From: Mycolicibacterium baixiangningiae
GTDB taxonomy: Bacteria > Actinomycetota > Actinomycetes > Mycobacteriales > Mycobacteriaceae
Length of the DNA: 64,000 bases
Direction of reading: 5' to 3'
Assembly: GCF_016313185.1 (NCBI RefSeq)
Contig: NZ_CP066218.1
Coordinates: 6,014,001-6,078,000, forward strand
Within the stretch, counting starts at the first letter, position 1; each line of letters begins with the position of its first letter. The notes below the pieces were generated by a model, which saw only the letters and a program-made list of their open reading frames with translations, was not told where the DNA came from and made no database searches. The position numbers and the translations under genes were made by a program. Below, one piece after another: positions 34,271 through 41,886 of this stretch.

Positions 34271-34858
34271 GTGGCAACGGCGAAGACGGACACCCGGCAG
34301 GCGATCCTCGACACCGCGGAGCGTCTGATGGTGCAGAAGGGTTACTCGGCCGTCGGCCTCACCGAGGTACTGACCACAGCAGGTGTCCCGAAGGGCTCGT
34401 TCTACCACTACTTCAGCTCGAAGGACGCGTTCGGCGAGGCGATGCTGCAGAAGTACTTCACCGACTACCTGGCCAACATGGACCGCATCATCGCCACGCC
34501 GGGCGCCGGGCCTGCAGAGCAGCTCATGACCTACTGGCAGCAGTTCTACGACAAGCAGAAGGTCGACGACTGCCAGGGGCGTTGCCTCGTCGTGAAATTG
34601 GCCGCCGAAGTGGCCGACTTGTCGGAACCGATGCGGCTGACTCTGCAGCAGGGCACGGCCGGCATCATCGACCGACTCGAACGGATGCTCGCAGCCGGGG
34701 TCGAAGACCACTCGCTGCCACTCCCGGTCACGCCCGCCCTGGCGGCGAACTCGCTCTACGGCGCGTGGGTCGGGGCGAGTGTCCTTGCGAAGGTCAACCG
34801 CAGCCCAGAGCACCTCGACACCGCGATGGCCTACACCCGTCAGATGCTGCACATCTGA
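34271..34858 (+). CDS. TetR family regulator, NemR-type
   Basis: 195 aa. HTH: TRQAILDTAERLMVQKGYSAVG, LTEVLTTAGVPKGSFYHYF, SSKDAFGEAML. The TetR_C_16/NemR-type ligand domain has a conserved Cys in DDCQGRCLVV (about residues 98-107); NemR uses Cys residues there to sense electrophiles. GTG 34271 is probably used without a leader. Matching 15-bp boxes in front of this gene and of the downstream amidase show it controls both, since 13 of 15 bases are identical. It probably senses a reactive amide- or aldehyde-type compound. Confidence 0.88.
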   Translation: MATAKTDTRQAILDTAERLMVQKGYSAVGLTEVLTTAGVPKGSFYHYFSSKDAFGEAMLQKYFTDYLANMDRIIATPGAGPAEQLMTYWQQFYDKQKVDDCQGRCLVVKLAAEVADLSEPMRLTLQQGTAGIIDRLERMLAAGVEDHSLPLPVTPALAANSLYGAWVGASVLAKVNRSPEHLDTAMAYTRQMLHI

Positions 34859-34909
34859 CACCCAGTTCTCCGTAGGTTCCAGCGCTCCTACGGCACTCTT
34901 GTCGACAAC

Positions 34910-34924
34910 TAGTCGACTGGTCTA
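34910..34924. promoter_or_regulatory. NemR-like operator upstream of the amidase
   Basis: TAGTCGACTGGTCTA matches the box at 34236-34250 in 13 of 15 positions. It lies 20 nt before the amidase ATG (34945), overlapping the probable promoter. Confidence 0.68.
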
Positions 34925-34944
34925 CTAACAATGTGGAGGAAGAC

Positions 34945-36351
34945 ATGTCCGACGAACTGATCTACAACGACGCAACGGCAATGGCAGAGCTGATCCGCAC
35001 CCGGGTGGTGTCATCCGTCGAACTGGTGCGTGCACACCTCGCGCGGATCGAGGCCACGAACCGGCTGTCAACGCGATCGTGACCATCGCGGACGGGGCGC
35101 TCGAAGCCGCCCACGCCGCTGACGCAGACCTGGCCGCGGGCAAGGACGTCGGTCCCCTGCACGGCGTGCCCCTTCACCGTGAAGGACTCGATCGACACCG
35201 CAGGCGTGCTCACTCAGCGCGGGTCGCCGATCTTCGCGGGGCGGCTGCCCACGACCGACGCCACCAGCGTGGCCCGCATCAAAGACGCTGGCGGAATTCT
35301 GCTGGCGAAGACCAACCTGCCGGAATTCTCGTACTCCACCGAGAGCGACAACTTGCTCACCGGACGCACGAACAACCCCTGGAACCTCGATCGCACTCCC
35401 GGCGGGTCCAGCGGCGGCGAATCGGCGGCGATCGCAGCCGGTATGAGCCCCTTCGGTCTCGGCACGGACCTCGCGATCTCGGTGCGCGGCCCGGCTGCGC
35501 AGACCGGGATCGTCGCACTCAAACCGACCCACGGGCGCATTCCGATGACCGGCGTGTGGCCCCGCGTACCGCGTCGCGACTGGCACGTCGGCCCGATGGC
35601 TCGAACCGTCCGCGACATCGCCTTGACCTACTCGCTGCTCGCCGGACCCGACGGCGCAGACGGATTCTCGGTGACGCCGCGCGAATTCGACAGTGGTGTG
35701 GGGTCCGCCCCTGATCGTCCTCTGCGCGTGGGTTGGCTGGTTGACTCCGGTCTCGGGCCGGTCGAAACAGAGGTTGCCGCCACCGTCCGTGCGGCGGCGC
35801 ACGCGCTCGCGGACACCGGCGTACACGTCGAAGAGGTGACGATCCCCGCGCTCGAACGCGACAACCCGCTGGCACTGTTCAACCTTCAGCACGTCATGGA
35901 ACTCAAGCCGGCAATGGCCGCCGCCACCAAGGGCCGCGAGGACGACATGTTCACGATGTCCACGTCGATGCTCAACACCCCGGACACCTCGATCGAGGAC
36001 TTCATCGCCGCCGAACAGGGCTTCGAACGGATCCGCGACGGCTACGCCGACTACTTCACCCGCTACGACGCGCTACTGCTACCCGTGCTCCCCATCCCCG
36101 CCCACCCGCACGGCACGACCGAGTTCGTCATCGACGGAAAGACCTTCGACGCCACGCACATTCAGACGTTCACCGTCCAGTTCAACGTCACCGGCCTGCC
36201 GGCGCTGTCGATGCGCTTCGGCACCAGCAGCGACGGGCTCCCCATCGGAGCCCAGATCGCCGGCAACTGGCACGCGGAATCCACGGTCCTTCACATCGCG
36301 TCGATGCTCGAAGGCGTCAGCCCCGTCCGAGACCTCCACCCCGCCCTATAA
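34945..36351 (+). pseudogene. Amidase (amidase signature family) with two compensating frameshifts
   Basis: A full-length amidase of about 468 codons. GGAGGA precedes ATG 34945 and the N-terminal helix is intact to ARIEATN. One base is missing near 35060-35063 (AACCGG where the frame needs an extra C). The next 35 codons (AVNAIVTIADG, GKDVGPLHGVP) read in another frame until an extra C at 35169-35172 restores the first. After that all hallmarks are present: VKDSIDTAG (catalytic Lys), GGSSGGESAA (cis-Ser) and TDLAISVRGPA (nucleophile Ser in the GGSxR position). As written, translation stops at codon 50. The -1/+1 pair could be sequencing error or real mutations. Confidence 0.8.
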
Positions 36352-36905
36352 GCGGTTCCTCCCCACCCGCACCAGGCTTTTCGGCGTCACTCTGAAGTGC
36401 GTGCACCGGTTCCCCCACGCTGCATGCGCACATCGATGCGCGCGAAACGTGTCCGACGTATTCAAGAGGGTTCCAACGGCAGCGCTATTAGTGTTCTGGA
36501 CGCGAGTTCGGCTACCGCCAAGACGAGGTGTGTTGAGGCAACGATCCGCCGGCAGCTGGAATGCTGATTACGGCGGTGCCATGCCATGCGGTAAACCTCT
36601 GGGGCCCCAGATTCATCCAGGACCGTTCACTTCCATTCCTGAGCGGGTAGTACCTTTCCCCGGCAGACGACCCGTGTAGATTGCCAAACTCCGTGTCATA
36701 TTGCGATGGCTCTAACTGCGGGTTCCTGTTTGCCACTGAGATGTCAGACGGCTTCGTGCCATCCAAATGTCAGATCCTAGAACTGCCGGCTGCCGACGAA
36801 ACATGTTGAGAAGCAGAGGGTTGTGTAGGACAGGCATCTGGCGTCGGCGTTTCATCGAGCCACAATATGACTGTTCGGTACAACCCACTCCACGGGGAGG
36901 TCGCC
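36352..36905. other. Gene-free stretch with transposon-end-like repeats
   Basis: 554 bases without a supported gene. At 36680-36700, 36729-36749 and 36754-36774 lie three copies of a TTGCCA-n-RTGTCAGA type motif in one orientation. The spacing and degeneracy look like the end of an IS21-like element. No transposase is attached. Confidence 0.45.
36680..36774. repeat. Three degenerate copies of a TGCCA..TGTCA motif
   Basis: ATTGCCAAACTCCGTGTCAT (36680-36699), TTTGCCACTGAGATGTCAGA (36729-36748) and TCGTGCCATCCAAATGTCAG (36753-36772). All keep TGCCA followed 5-7 nt later by TGTCA. The motif is unrelated to the cluster at 21562-21746, so a second element type decayed here. Confidence 0.45.
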
Positions 36906-37307
36906 CTACGTCCGCAGGATATCGGCCGGGGGCACCGTCTCGACGAAAGTGCGCGCTGCAGCGGCAAGTTCAGCGTCCGCGGTGGCCAGTGCGTCCGCCT
37001 GCAGCTGGGTCAGTGCGATGTACTCCGCCTGGTAGGTATCCCGCCAGTTCAGCTTCGCAGCTATTCGCCATGCGTGATCCTGCAGCGATCGGTCGCCGAG
37101 GAGCCGAATGCGCAGCCCACGAATATCGTCGAGAACCTTCCGGCCGGCCCGTTCACCGATTTCACCGCGGTGCACCGATTCGTACACGAGGGCGAGCACT
37201 TGCGAGCGCAGAAGCGTGGGTGCCGTCAGGCTGTGCTCGGATGGAATAGTCGCTCCGTTGGTGGCGAGGTCGATGGCCACCGGTGCATCAATGACGAAAA
37301 TTGTCAT
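36906..37307 (-). CDS. PIN-domain protein (VapC-like), orphan
   Basis: 133 aa. The PIN fold starts FVIDAPVAIDLA with the first acidic residue (Asp7), the second acidic site lies in QVLALVYESVHRGE, and the C-terminal acidic site is in YIALTQLQADALATADAEL. These are the spacing and residues of VapC-type RNases. No VapB-like antitoxin is visible upstream: the only frame ending at its ATG (ATGA overlap) reads 20 codons with no antitoxin signature. It is either an orphan toxin-like protein or the antitoxin has been lost. It converges on nothing and lies between two gene-free stretches. Confidence 0.75.
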   Translation of the reverse strand: MTIFVIDAPVAIDLATNGATIPSEHSLTAPTLLRSQVLALVYESVHRGEIGERAGRKVLDDIRGLRIRLLGDRSLQDHAWRIAAKLNWRDTYQAEYIALTQLQADALATADAELAAAARTFVETVPPADILRT

Positions 37308-37837
37308 GCCCGTACCGTCGCACGGACCGCAGGTGGCTGCAGCTGATCTCTGATGTCGGCCGCCACGATCCAGACACAGATTTCCTAGGAGGTGTTCTCG
37401 TTTCTAGAGAATTGAGGCGACTCAAATCTTGTCTCGCGCATCAGCAACTACACGGGCCTTGCCGACGTACAACGTCGGTAGTGATCAGAGATCGTCCATC
37501 GCGTTGGGTTTCTGGTCGGCGGCACTGTGGACGCCCGTACCGCATCGACGTCGAAGCGTTCCATGATCATGCCCTCGGCTGGACATCCCGGCTGGCCAGG
37601 CCGAGCGGGGCTGCAGCGCAAGCGCGCGGATGCCATCGCCATGCAGCCACTGGGAGCTTCGTATGGACGGGGAGAGTTCACCCGATGACCGTCACCAGCA
37701 CGGGCGGCGGCGCGGAACCAGCGCGCCCAGGGGGGCTCTGCCAGTACCCGTATCACGGGAATCTCCTTGGGCTCGGGAATGCCGTCTAGCTTGAGAGGAG
37801 AGAAGAAATGAAGCCGAGTTAACGAGAAAGGCGACAC
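37308..37837. other. Intergenic stretch without a recognisable gene
   Basis: 530 bases between the PIN gene and an SDR. TAGGAGGTG at 37386-37394 resembles a ribosome-binding site, but no plausible start follows. GAGAGGAGAGAAGAAATG (37791-37808) also leads only to three codons before a stop. Nothing else was found. Confidence 0.4.
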
Positions 37838-38632
37838 GTGGTCAACACCCAATTCGTCACGCAGAGAGAGCTCTTCGACCTAAGTGGCAAGAGCGGCCTA
37901 GTCACCGGTGGCACCAAGGGCATCGGGATGATGATCGCTCGCGGGCTTCTGCAGGCGGGCGCTCGCGTGGTCATCAGCTCACGCAGCGAGGAGGCGTGCG
38001 CTCAGGCGCAGGAACACTTGTCCCAATTCGGCGACGTCCGGGCGGTACCCGCCGACCTGTCCCGCCACGAGGAGTGTGACCGCCTCGCTCAGCTCGTCAC
38101 GGCCGACTCCGGGAGTCTCGACATCCTCGTCAACAATGCGGGCGCAATGTGGGACGAGCCGTTGGAGACGTTCCCCGATGCTGCATGGGACACGGTCATC
38201 GACCTCAACCTGAAGTCGCCGTTCTGGCTGGTGCAAGCGCTGCTGCCAGCACTTCGCCACGCTGGGACCGCCGACGATCCCGCGCGAATCATCAACATCG
38301 GCAGCATCGCCGCCATCCACATCCCCGCGCGGCCCAACTACTCGTACTCCAGCAGCAAGGCTGCGCTGCACCAACTCACCAGGGTGCTCGCCAAAGAGTT
38401 GGGCCAGCAGCACATCACGGTGAACGCGGTGGCGCCGGGACCCTTCCCGTCGACGATGATGGCAGCAACCCTCGACGAGTTCGGCGAGGCGATCGCGGCG
38501 TCGGCCCCGCTGCGCCGCATCGGCCGCGACGACGACATGGCGGGTGTCGCCGTGTTCCTCGCCAGCCGGGCAGGCGCTTATCTAACGGGCACCATCATCC
38601 CCGTCGACGGAGGGATCGCCACCACCGCGTGA
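37838..38632 (+). CDS. Short-chain dehydrogenase/reductase (FabG/gluconate-dehydrogenase-like)
   Basis: 264 aa classical SDR. FDLSGKSGLVTGGTKGIG (cofactor turn), SSRSEEAC, LDILVNNAGAMW, catalytic Ser in IINIGSIAAI, Tyr/Lys in YSSSK, PG in AVAPGPFPS, and a C-terminal DGG. The FDLSGK start and PxxY context resemble gluconate 5-dehydrogenase and 3-oxoacyl reductases. GTG 37838 follows AGAAAGG. It sits 103 nt upstream of an XRE regulator in the same direction, which may control it. Confidence 0.88.
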   Translation: MVNTQFVTQRELFDLSGKSGLVTGGTKGIGMMIARGLLQAGARVVISSRSEEACAQAQEHLSQFGDVRAVPADLSRHEECDRLAQLVTADSGSLDILVNNAGAMWDEPLETFPDAAWDTVIDLNLKSPFWLVQALLPALRHAGTADDPARIINIGSIAAIHIPARPNYSYSSSKAALHQLTRVLAKELGQQHITVNAVAPGPFPSTMMAATLDEFGEAIAASAPLRRIGRDDDMAGVAVFLASRAGAYLTGTIIPVDGGIATTA

Positions 38633-38735
38633 GCCGGTGGCGCCGACACCGACCGCACTACCGCACTGGTAGACGCGAGGCGTCGGGGGATTTGCGGCAC
38701 CCCCTTCGGGGTCTGTGCGGGCCTAAAATGAGTGG

Positions 38736-39608
38736 ATGGCAACCACGCTTGACCTGCGCACCGAGATCCGAGAGTTCCTGAGGTCGCGTCGCGCCCGCAT
38801 CACGCCCGAGAACGCTGGCCTGCCCACCTACGGTGGCAGACGTCGGGTCAAGGGTCTGCGTCGAGAGGAGGTAGCGCTCCTCGCTGGGGTGTCGGTCGAC
38901 TACTACGTGCGCATCGAGCGCGGCAACCTGGCCGGCACCTCGGAGAGCGTGCTCGACGCCCTTGCCACGGCCTTACAACTCAACGACGCGGAACGCGATC
39001 ACCTGTTCCACCTCGCACGCAAGTCCGGCCCGCCCGGTGGACGGCATAGCGAACCTCCGTTGACGGTGCGTCCCGCGCTGCAAGAGGTGCTCGACGCCAT
39101 CACCGGTGCGCCGGCGTTGATCCGCAATGGGCGCCAGGACGTGCTCGCCATGAATCAGCTCGGCCGCGCGCTGTATTCACCGATACTGGCCGACCCGCGA
39201 CGGCCAGCCAACACGGCGCGGTTCGTGTACTTGCATCCCGCCGAAGCCGAGAGGTTCTTCGGCGACTACGACCAGGCGACGCGAAACGCGGCAGCGATGT
39301 TGCGCATGGAAGCGGGCCATCATCCCGACGACGAGCAGCTCATCGCCTTGGTGCGCGAGTTATCGACGTGCAGTGAGCGTTTCCGGCAACAGTGGGCATC
39401 TCGAGACGTGCGGCTGAAAGGATCCGGCAGCAAGCACGTAAACCATCCGGTGGTGGGCCGGCTCGACCTGAACTTCGAGTCCATGGATCTGCCCACCGAC
39501 CCCGGCCTGCAGTTGAACGTGTACACCGCAGCTGCGGCCGCTGACGGTCTGGCCCGGTTGGCATCGTGGGCCAACCGGGACAATTACGTGTGTGGTCTCG
39601 GGACATAG
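38736..39608 (+). CDS. XRE regulator with MmyB-like ligand-binding domain; 3' end altered by IS
   Basis: 290 aa. HTH_31 at residues about 5-85 (IREFLRSRRARITPENAG, GRRRVKGLRREEVALLAGVS, YYVRIERGN). The MmyB_LBD follows (ALIRNGRQDVLAMNQLGRALY, NTARFVYLHP, LVRELSTCSERFRQQW, LDLNFESMDLPTDPGLQL). These regulators are common near SDRs. TAAAAT at 38724-38729 puts the transcript start at or next to ATG 38736, so the mRNA is probably leaderless. The last few codons (from about NYVCGLGT) look like the end of the IS481 element that begins here; the native C-terminus was probably different. Confidence 0.85.
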   Translation: MATTLDLRTEIREFLRSRRARITPENAGLPTYGGRRRVKGLRREEVALLAGVSVDYYVRIERGNLAGTSESVLDALATALQLNDAERDHLFHLARKSGPPGGRHSEPPLTVRPALQEVLDAITGAPALIRNGRQDVLAMNQLGRALYSPILADPRRPANTARFVYLHPAEAERFFGDYDQATRNAAAMLRMEAGHHPDDEQLIALVRELSTCSERFRQQWASRDVRLKGSGSKHVNHPVVGRLDLNFESMDLPTDPGLQLNVYTAAAAADGLARLASWANRDNYVCGLGT

Positions 39609-39633
39609 GTGACGAAACGTTACCGGGACATGG

Positions 39634-39870
39634 TTACCGCTTCCGGGGACGGTGAGCGTTGAAGTTGCGGATGGGTTTGGTCGACGTCCGCGCATGGAGT
39701 GAAAGCTCCTTGATTGCCGTCGAGCACGCGGAAGTGATGGTCTTCGACTACGACCGTGACGATGGTGCCGGCGTGTGTTCTTCCCACTCGGAATCGCTGT
39801 CCAGCGACCATCACGACGCCATCTTTGGGAACCCGCCGCTGCACGCTTTGGGGTCCTGCAGGTGGCGGTG
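39634..39870 (-). pseudogene. IS481-type transposase, C-terminal remnant with frameshift
   Basis: Minus strand reads SVQRRVPKDGVVMVAGQRFRVG, RTHAGTIVTVVVEDHHFRVLDG, then after a one-base slip near 39705 ELSLHARTSTKPIRNF and a TAA at 39634-39636. This is the C-terminal beta domain of an IS481 subgroup transposase. The catalytic domain is absent. Beyond the stop, TGTCCCG repeats on the minus strand (39590-39635) are probably the IS end, which runs into the 3' end of the XRE gene. It belongs to a different subgroup from the 28875/34066 pair. Confidence 0.75.
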
Positions 39871-40420
39871 ACGGCAGTGGTGACGTCGCAGGCCGGGCGC
39901 CTTTGATTGTTCGGTACTCGTTGATAGAACACGGGTTTGGCAGTGTCTTGAGCAGCATGTTGCCCGCCGAGGCGTGGATGAGGCCGACGTCGGATCGCAG
40001 TGTCACTCGAGTTCACTCGGAGGTCAGCGCGTAATTGTTGACGTGTATGGGTTCAGGACATCGATTGGCGTCGGTCTTCCGTTGGAGCGGGTAGTGGGTG
40101 GCGCGGGCTGTGCGGGGTCGGGTCGTCCGGTTCGAACTCCGCGCAGTGACAGCCGTTCGAGGTCGGCGGTGGTCACTCGCGACGAGACGGTCTTGATCAC
40201 GTGACGTCCATGCCTCGAATTCTCACTTTCGTGTCCACTGCTTCGGAGGCGCTTTTTGTCTACACGCCACCCCTAGCATCCCCTCCCCAATCCACGGCTT
40301 TCGTTTAGTCACGTGACGCGAGTCCGATGGTCAACCCCCCGAATTCTATTTGATTGCAACAGTTCTCATGACCTCGCATTCACTGGGTCCAAGCTGGTAC
40401 CGGTTGTCGGGTGGTGACCT
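39871..40420. other. Transposon debris without a gene
   Basis: 550 bases between the IS481 remnant and folD with no supported gene. GAATTCTCACTTTCGTGTCCAC at 40217-40238 is almost identical to the best copy of the repeat cluster at 21724-21746. The remainder is featureless; it includes the downstream flank of folD. Confidence 0.45.
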
Positions 40421-41263
40421 TCAGCTCGACGCCTGTTCGGCTGCCGTGATGGTCTGCCGAAGAAGCATGGCGATCGTTGTCGGTCCCACACCACCCGGCA
40501 CCGGAGTGATGAGCCGGGCCCGCTCGGCTGCCTCGGCGTATTGGACATCACCTATGTTGCCGCGGTTGTAACCGGCGTCGATAACCACCGCGCCGGGTTT
40601 GATCCAATCGCCCTTGATCAGTGCGGGTTTGCCAACCCCAGCGACGACGATATCGGCCTCGGCGACGACCTGAGAAAGATCAACGGTCCGCGAATGGCAG
40701 TAGGTGACCGTGGCATCGCGGGCGAGTAACAACATCCCCACCGGTTTACCGAGGATGAGACTGCGTCCCACGACAACGGCTCGCAGACCCGCCGGGTCGA
40801 CGTCGTAGGCGTCCAGCAGCGCCATGATCCCGGCCGGAGTGCAGGACTGAAACCCATTGCTGCCCAGTGCCATGGCGGCAAATGATGCGTGCGTCACCCC
40901 GTCGACATCCTTACCAGGATCGATAGCCTCGAAGACCGTGCGTTCGTCAATGTGGGCAGGCATTGGATGCTGGACGAGAATCCCATCCACTCCGGTGTCG
41001 CCTGAAAGGGCGCGCACGAGCGCCACAGCTTCGCTCGTCGTCGTGCACGCCGGGAGGTGGTGGGTGCGGGAGTCCAGTCCCGTCGTGCGGCACCGGTTTG
41101 ACTTCATCCGCACGTAAGTGTGCGAAGCGGGGTCCTCGCCGACCAGTACCGTCGCCAGACAAGGCTTTCGCCCCAGCGTGGTTGCGACTGCGGATGCGCG
41201 CTGGTGTGTCTGCGCCAAGATCGCGTTGGCGACGCGGGCACCGTCGATGATCGTTGCACGCAT
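40421..41263 (-). CDS. folD: Bifunctional methylene-THF dehydrogenase/methenyl-THF cyclohydrolase (FolD)
   Basis: 280 aa. Interconverts methylene-, methenyl- and 10-formyl-THF. Catalytic Lys in SHTYVRMKS (about residue 55) and cyclohydrolase Asp region in DVDGVTH are present. The dinucleotide site reads VVGRSLILGKPVG, where most FolDs have GRSxIVGKP. The folate loop reads VQHPMP instead of the common QLPLP. ATG 41263 has GAGGAG upstream; the longer frame runs back into a ZTP riboswitch. The variant loops suggest a second FolD, perhaps serving C1 units from a demethylation pathway. Confidence 0.93.
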   Translation of the reverse strand: MRATIIDGARVANAILAQTHQRASAVATTLGRKPCLATVLVGEDPASHTYVRMKSNRCRTTGLDSRTHHLPACTTTSEAVALVRALSGDTGVDGILVQHPMPAHIDERTVFEAIDPGKDVDGVTHASFAAMALGSNGFQSCTPAGIMALLDAYDVDPAGLRAVVVGRSLILGKPVGMLLLARDATVTYCHSRTVDLSQVVAEADIVVAGVGKPALIKGDWIKPGAVVIDAGYNRGNIGDVQYAEAAERARLITPVPGGVGPTTIAMLLRQTITAAEQASS

Positions 41264-41267
41264 GGTT

Positions 41268-41351
41268 GTGCTCCTCACTGATGGGAGGAGCACCCAGGCG
41301 GTCGATGCTTCCGAAGTGTTGCTTCCCGGTGGTGTCCCACCTACGCCAGTC
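41268..41351 (-). ncRNA. ZTP (pfl) riboswitch controlling folD
   Basis: Minus strand: GACTGGCG (41344-41351) opens the motif, then GGTGG-GAC-ACCACC hairpin, GGGAAGC, and the 3' consensus GACCGCCTGGGTG (41291-41303). This is the pfl/ZTP arrangement, with GGCG/CGCC as the long-range pair. Directly after it, GTGCTCCTC (41285-41293) can pair with GAGGAGCAC (41268-41276), which contains the folD ribosome-binding site. The first arm shares GTG with the riboswitch core, so ZTP binding should free the ribosome-binding site. Low 10-formyl-THF raises ZTP and would turn folD on. Recognised by eye, not by a covariance search. Confidence 0.8.
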
Positions 41352-41364
41352 GCCGGTTCATACT

Positions 41365-41870
41365 CTACCGGCGGGCAGTGCGGTTGATGCCTTCGTGGAC
41401 GGTCCCGTTGCCACGTGCAGCCAGCGCATCCCGAAGTCGGTTGGCCAACCGTGGGCGGGTCACCGAGCCCACGTCCGCAGGCTCGACCAGGACGACCGCT
41501 GCGACTTCCGCGTCACTGCTTCCCTCGCAAGTACCTCTTGTGGGATCGATCCGTCGTCGTAGATGTACATGATCGAGTCACCCCGTTCGCCACCATCGCA
41601 CTGGTGATCAATCGCCAACAATCGTCCGACAGAGATCTCCATGCCCAGTTCTTCGCGACATTCGCGTGCGGACGCCTGAGGCGGTGTTTCTCCGAGTTCG
41701 ACGACACCACCGGGTATCTCATAGAAGTCGCGGTAGGTGGTATCGATCATGACGACCCGGCCGTCGTCCGTGGTGATCAGCGCTCCGGCACCTTGGCGGG
41801 CGCATGCCAGCGTCGCGTAGTGGGTGCCAGAGGGCACGTGTGTGTTCTCCACCGCTTGATCATGGCGCAC
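41365..41870 (-). pseudogene. Nudix hydrolase with one frameshift
   Basis: From ATG 41870 the frame gives an intact Nudix box, GGVVELGETPPQASARECREELG (written in two parts: GGVVELGETPPQ, ASARECREELG), with the REUXEEXGU Glu residues in place. Near 41520-41530 a one-base slip occurs: the open frame ends at 41460, but the next frame continues with family-like sequence AEVAAVVLVEPADVG, RPRLANRLRDALAARGN and stops at TAG 41365-41367, 14 nt before the riboswitch. Restored length is about 168 aa, normal for the family. It is downstream of, and probably cotranscribed with, the MerR-Nudix regulator. Confidence 0.75.
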
Positions 41871-41886
41871 GCTTGTGGTCTCTCTC

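Noticed and set aside
37386-37394. Strong ribosome-binding site suggesting a hidden small gene
   Set aside because: No start codon at a workable distance gives a protein-like frame.
38640-38735. tRNA-like or terminator structure before the XRE gene
   Set aside because: ACCCC-CTTC-GGGGT is only a short hairpin without cloverleaf bases or a T tract.
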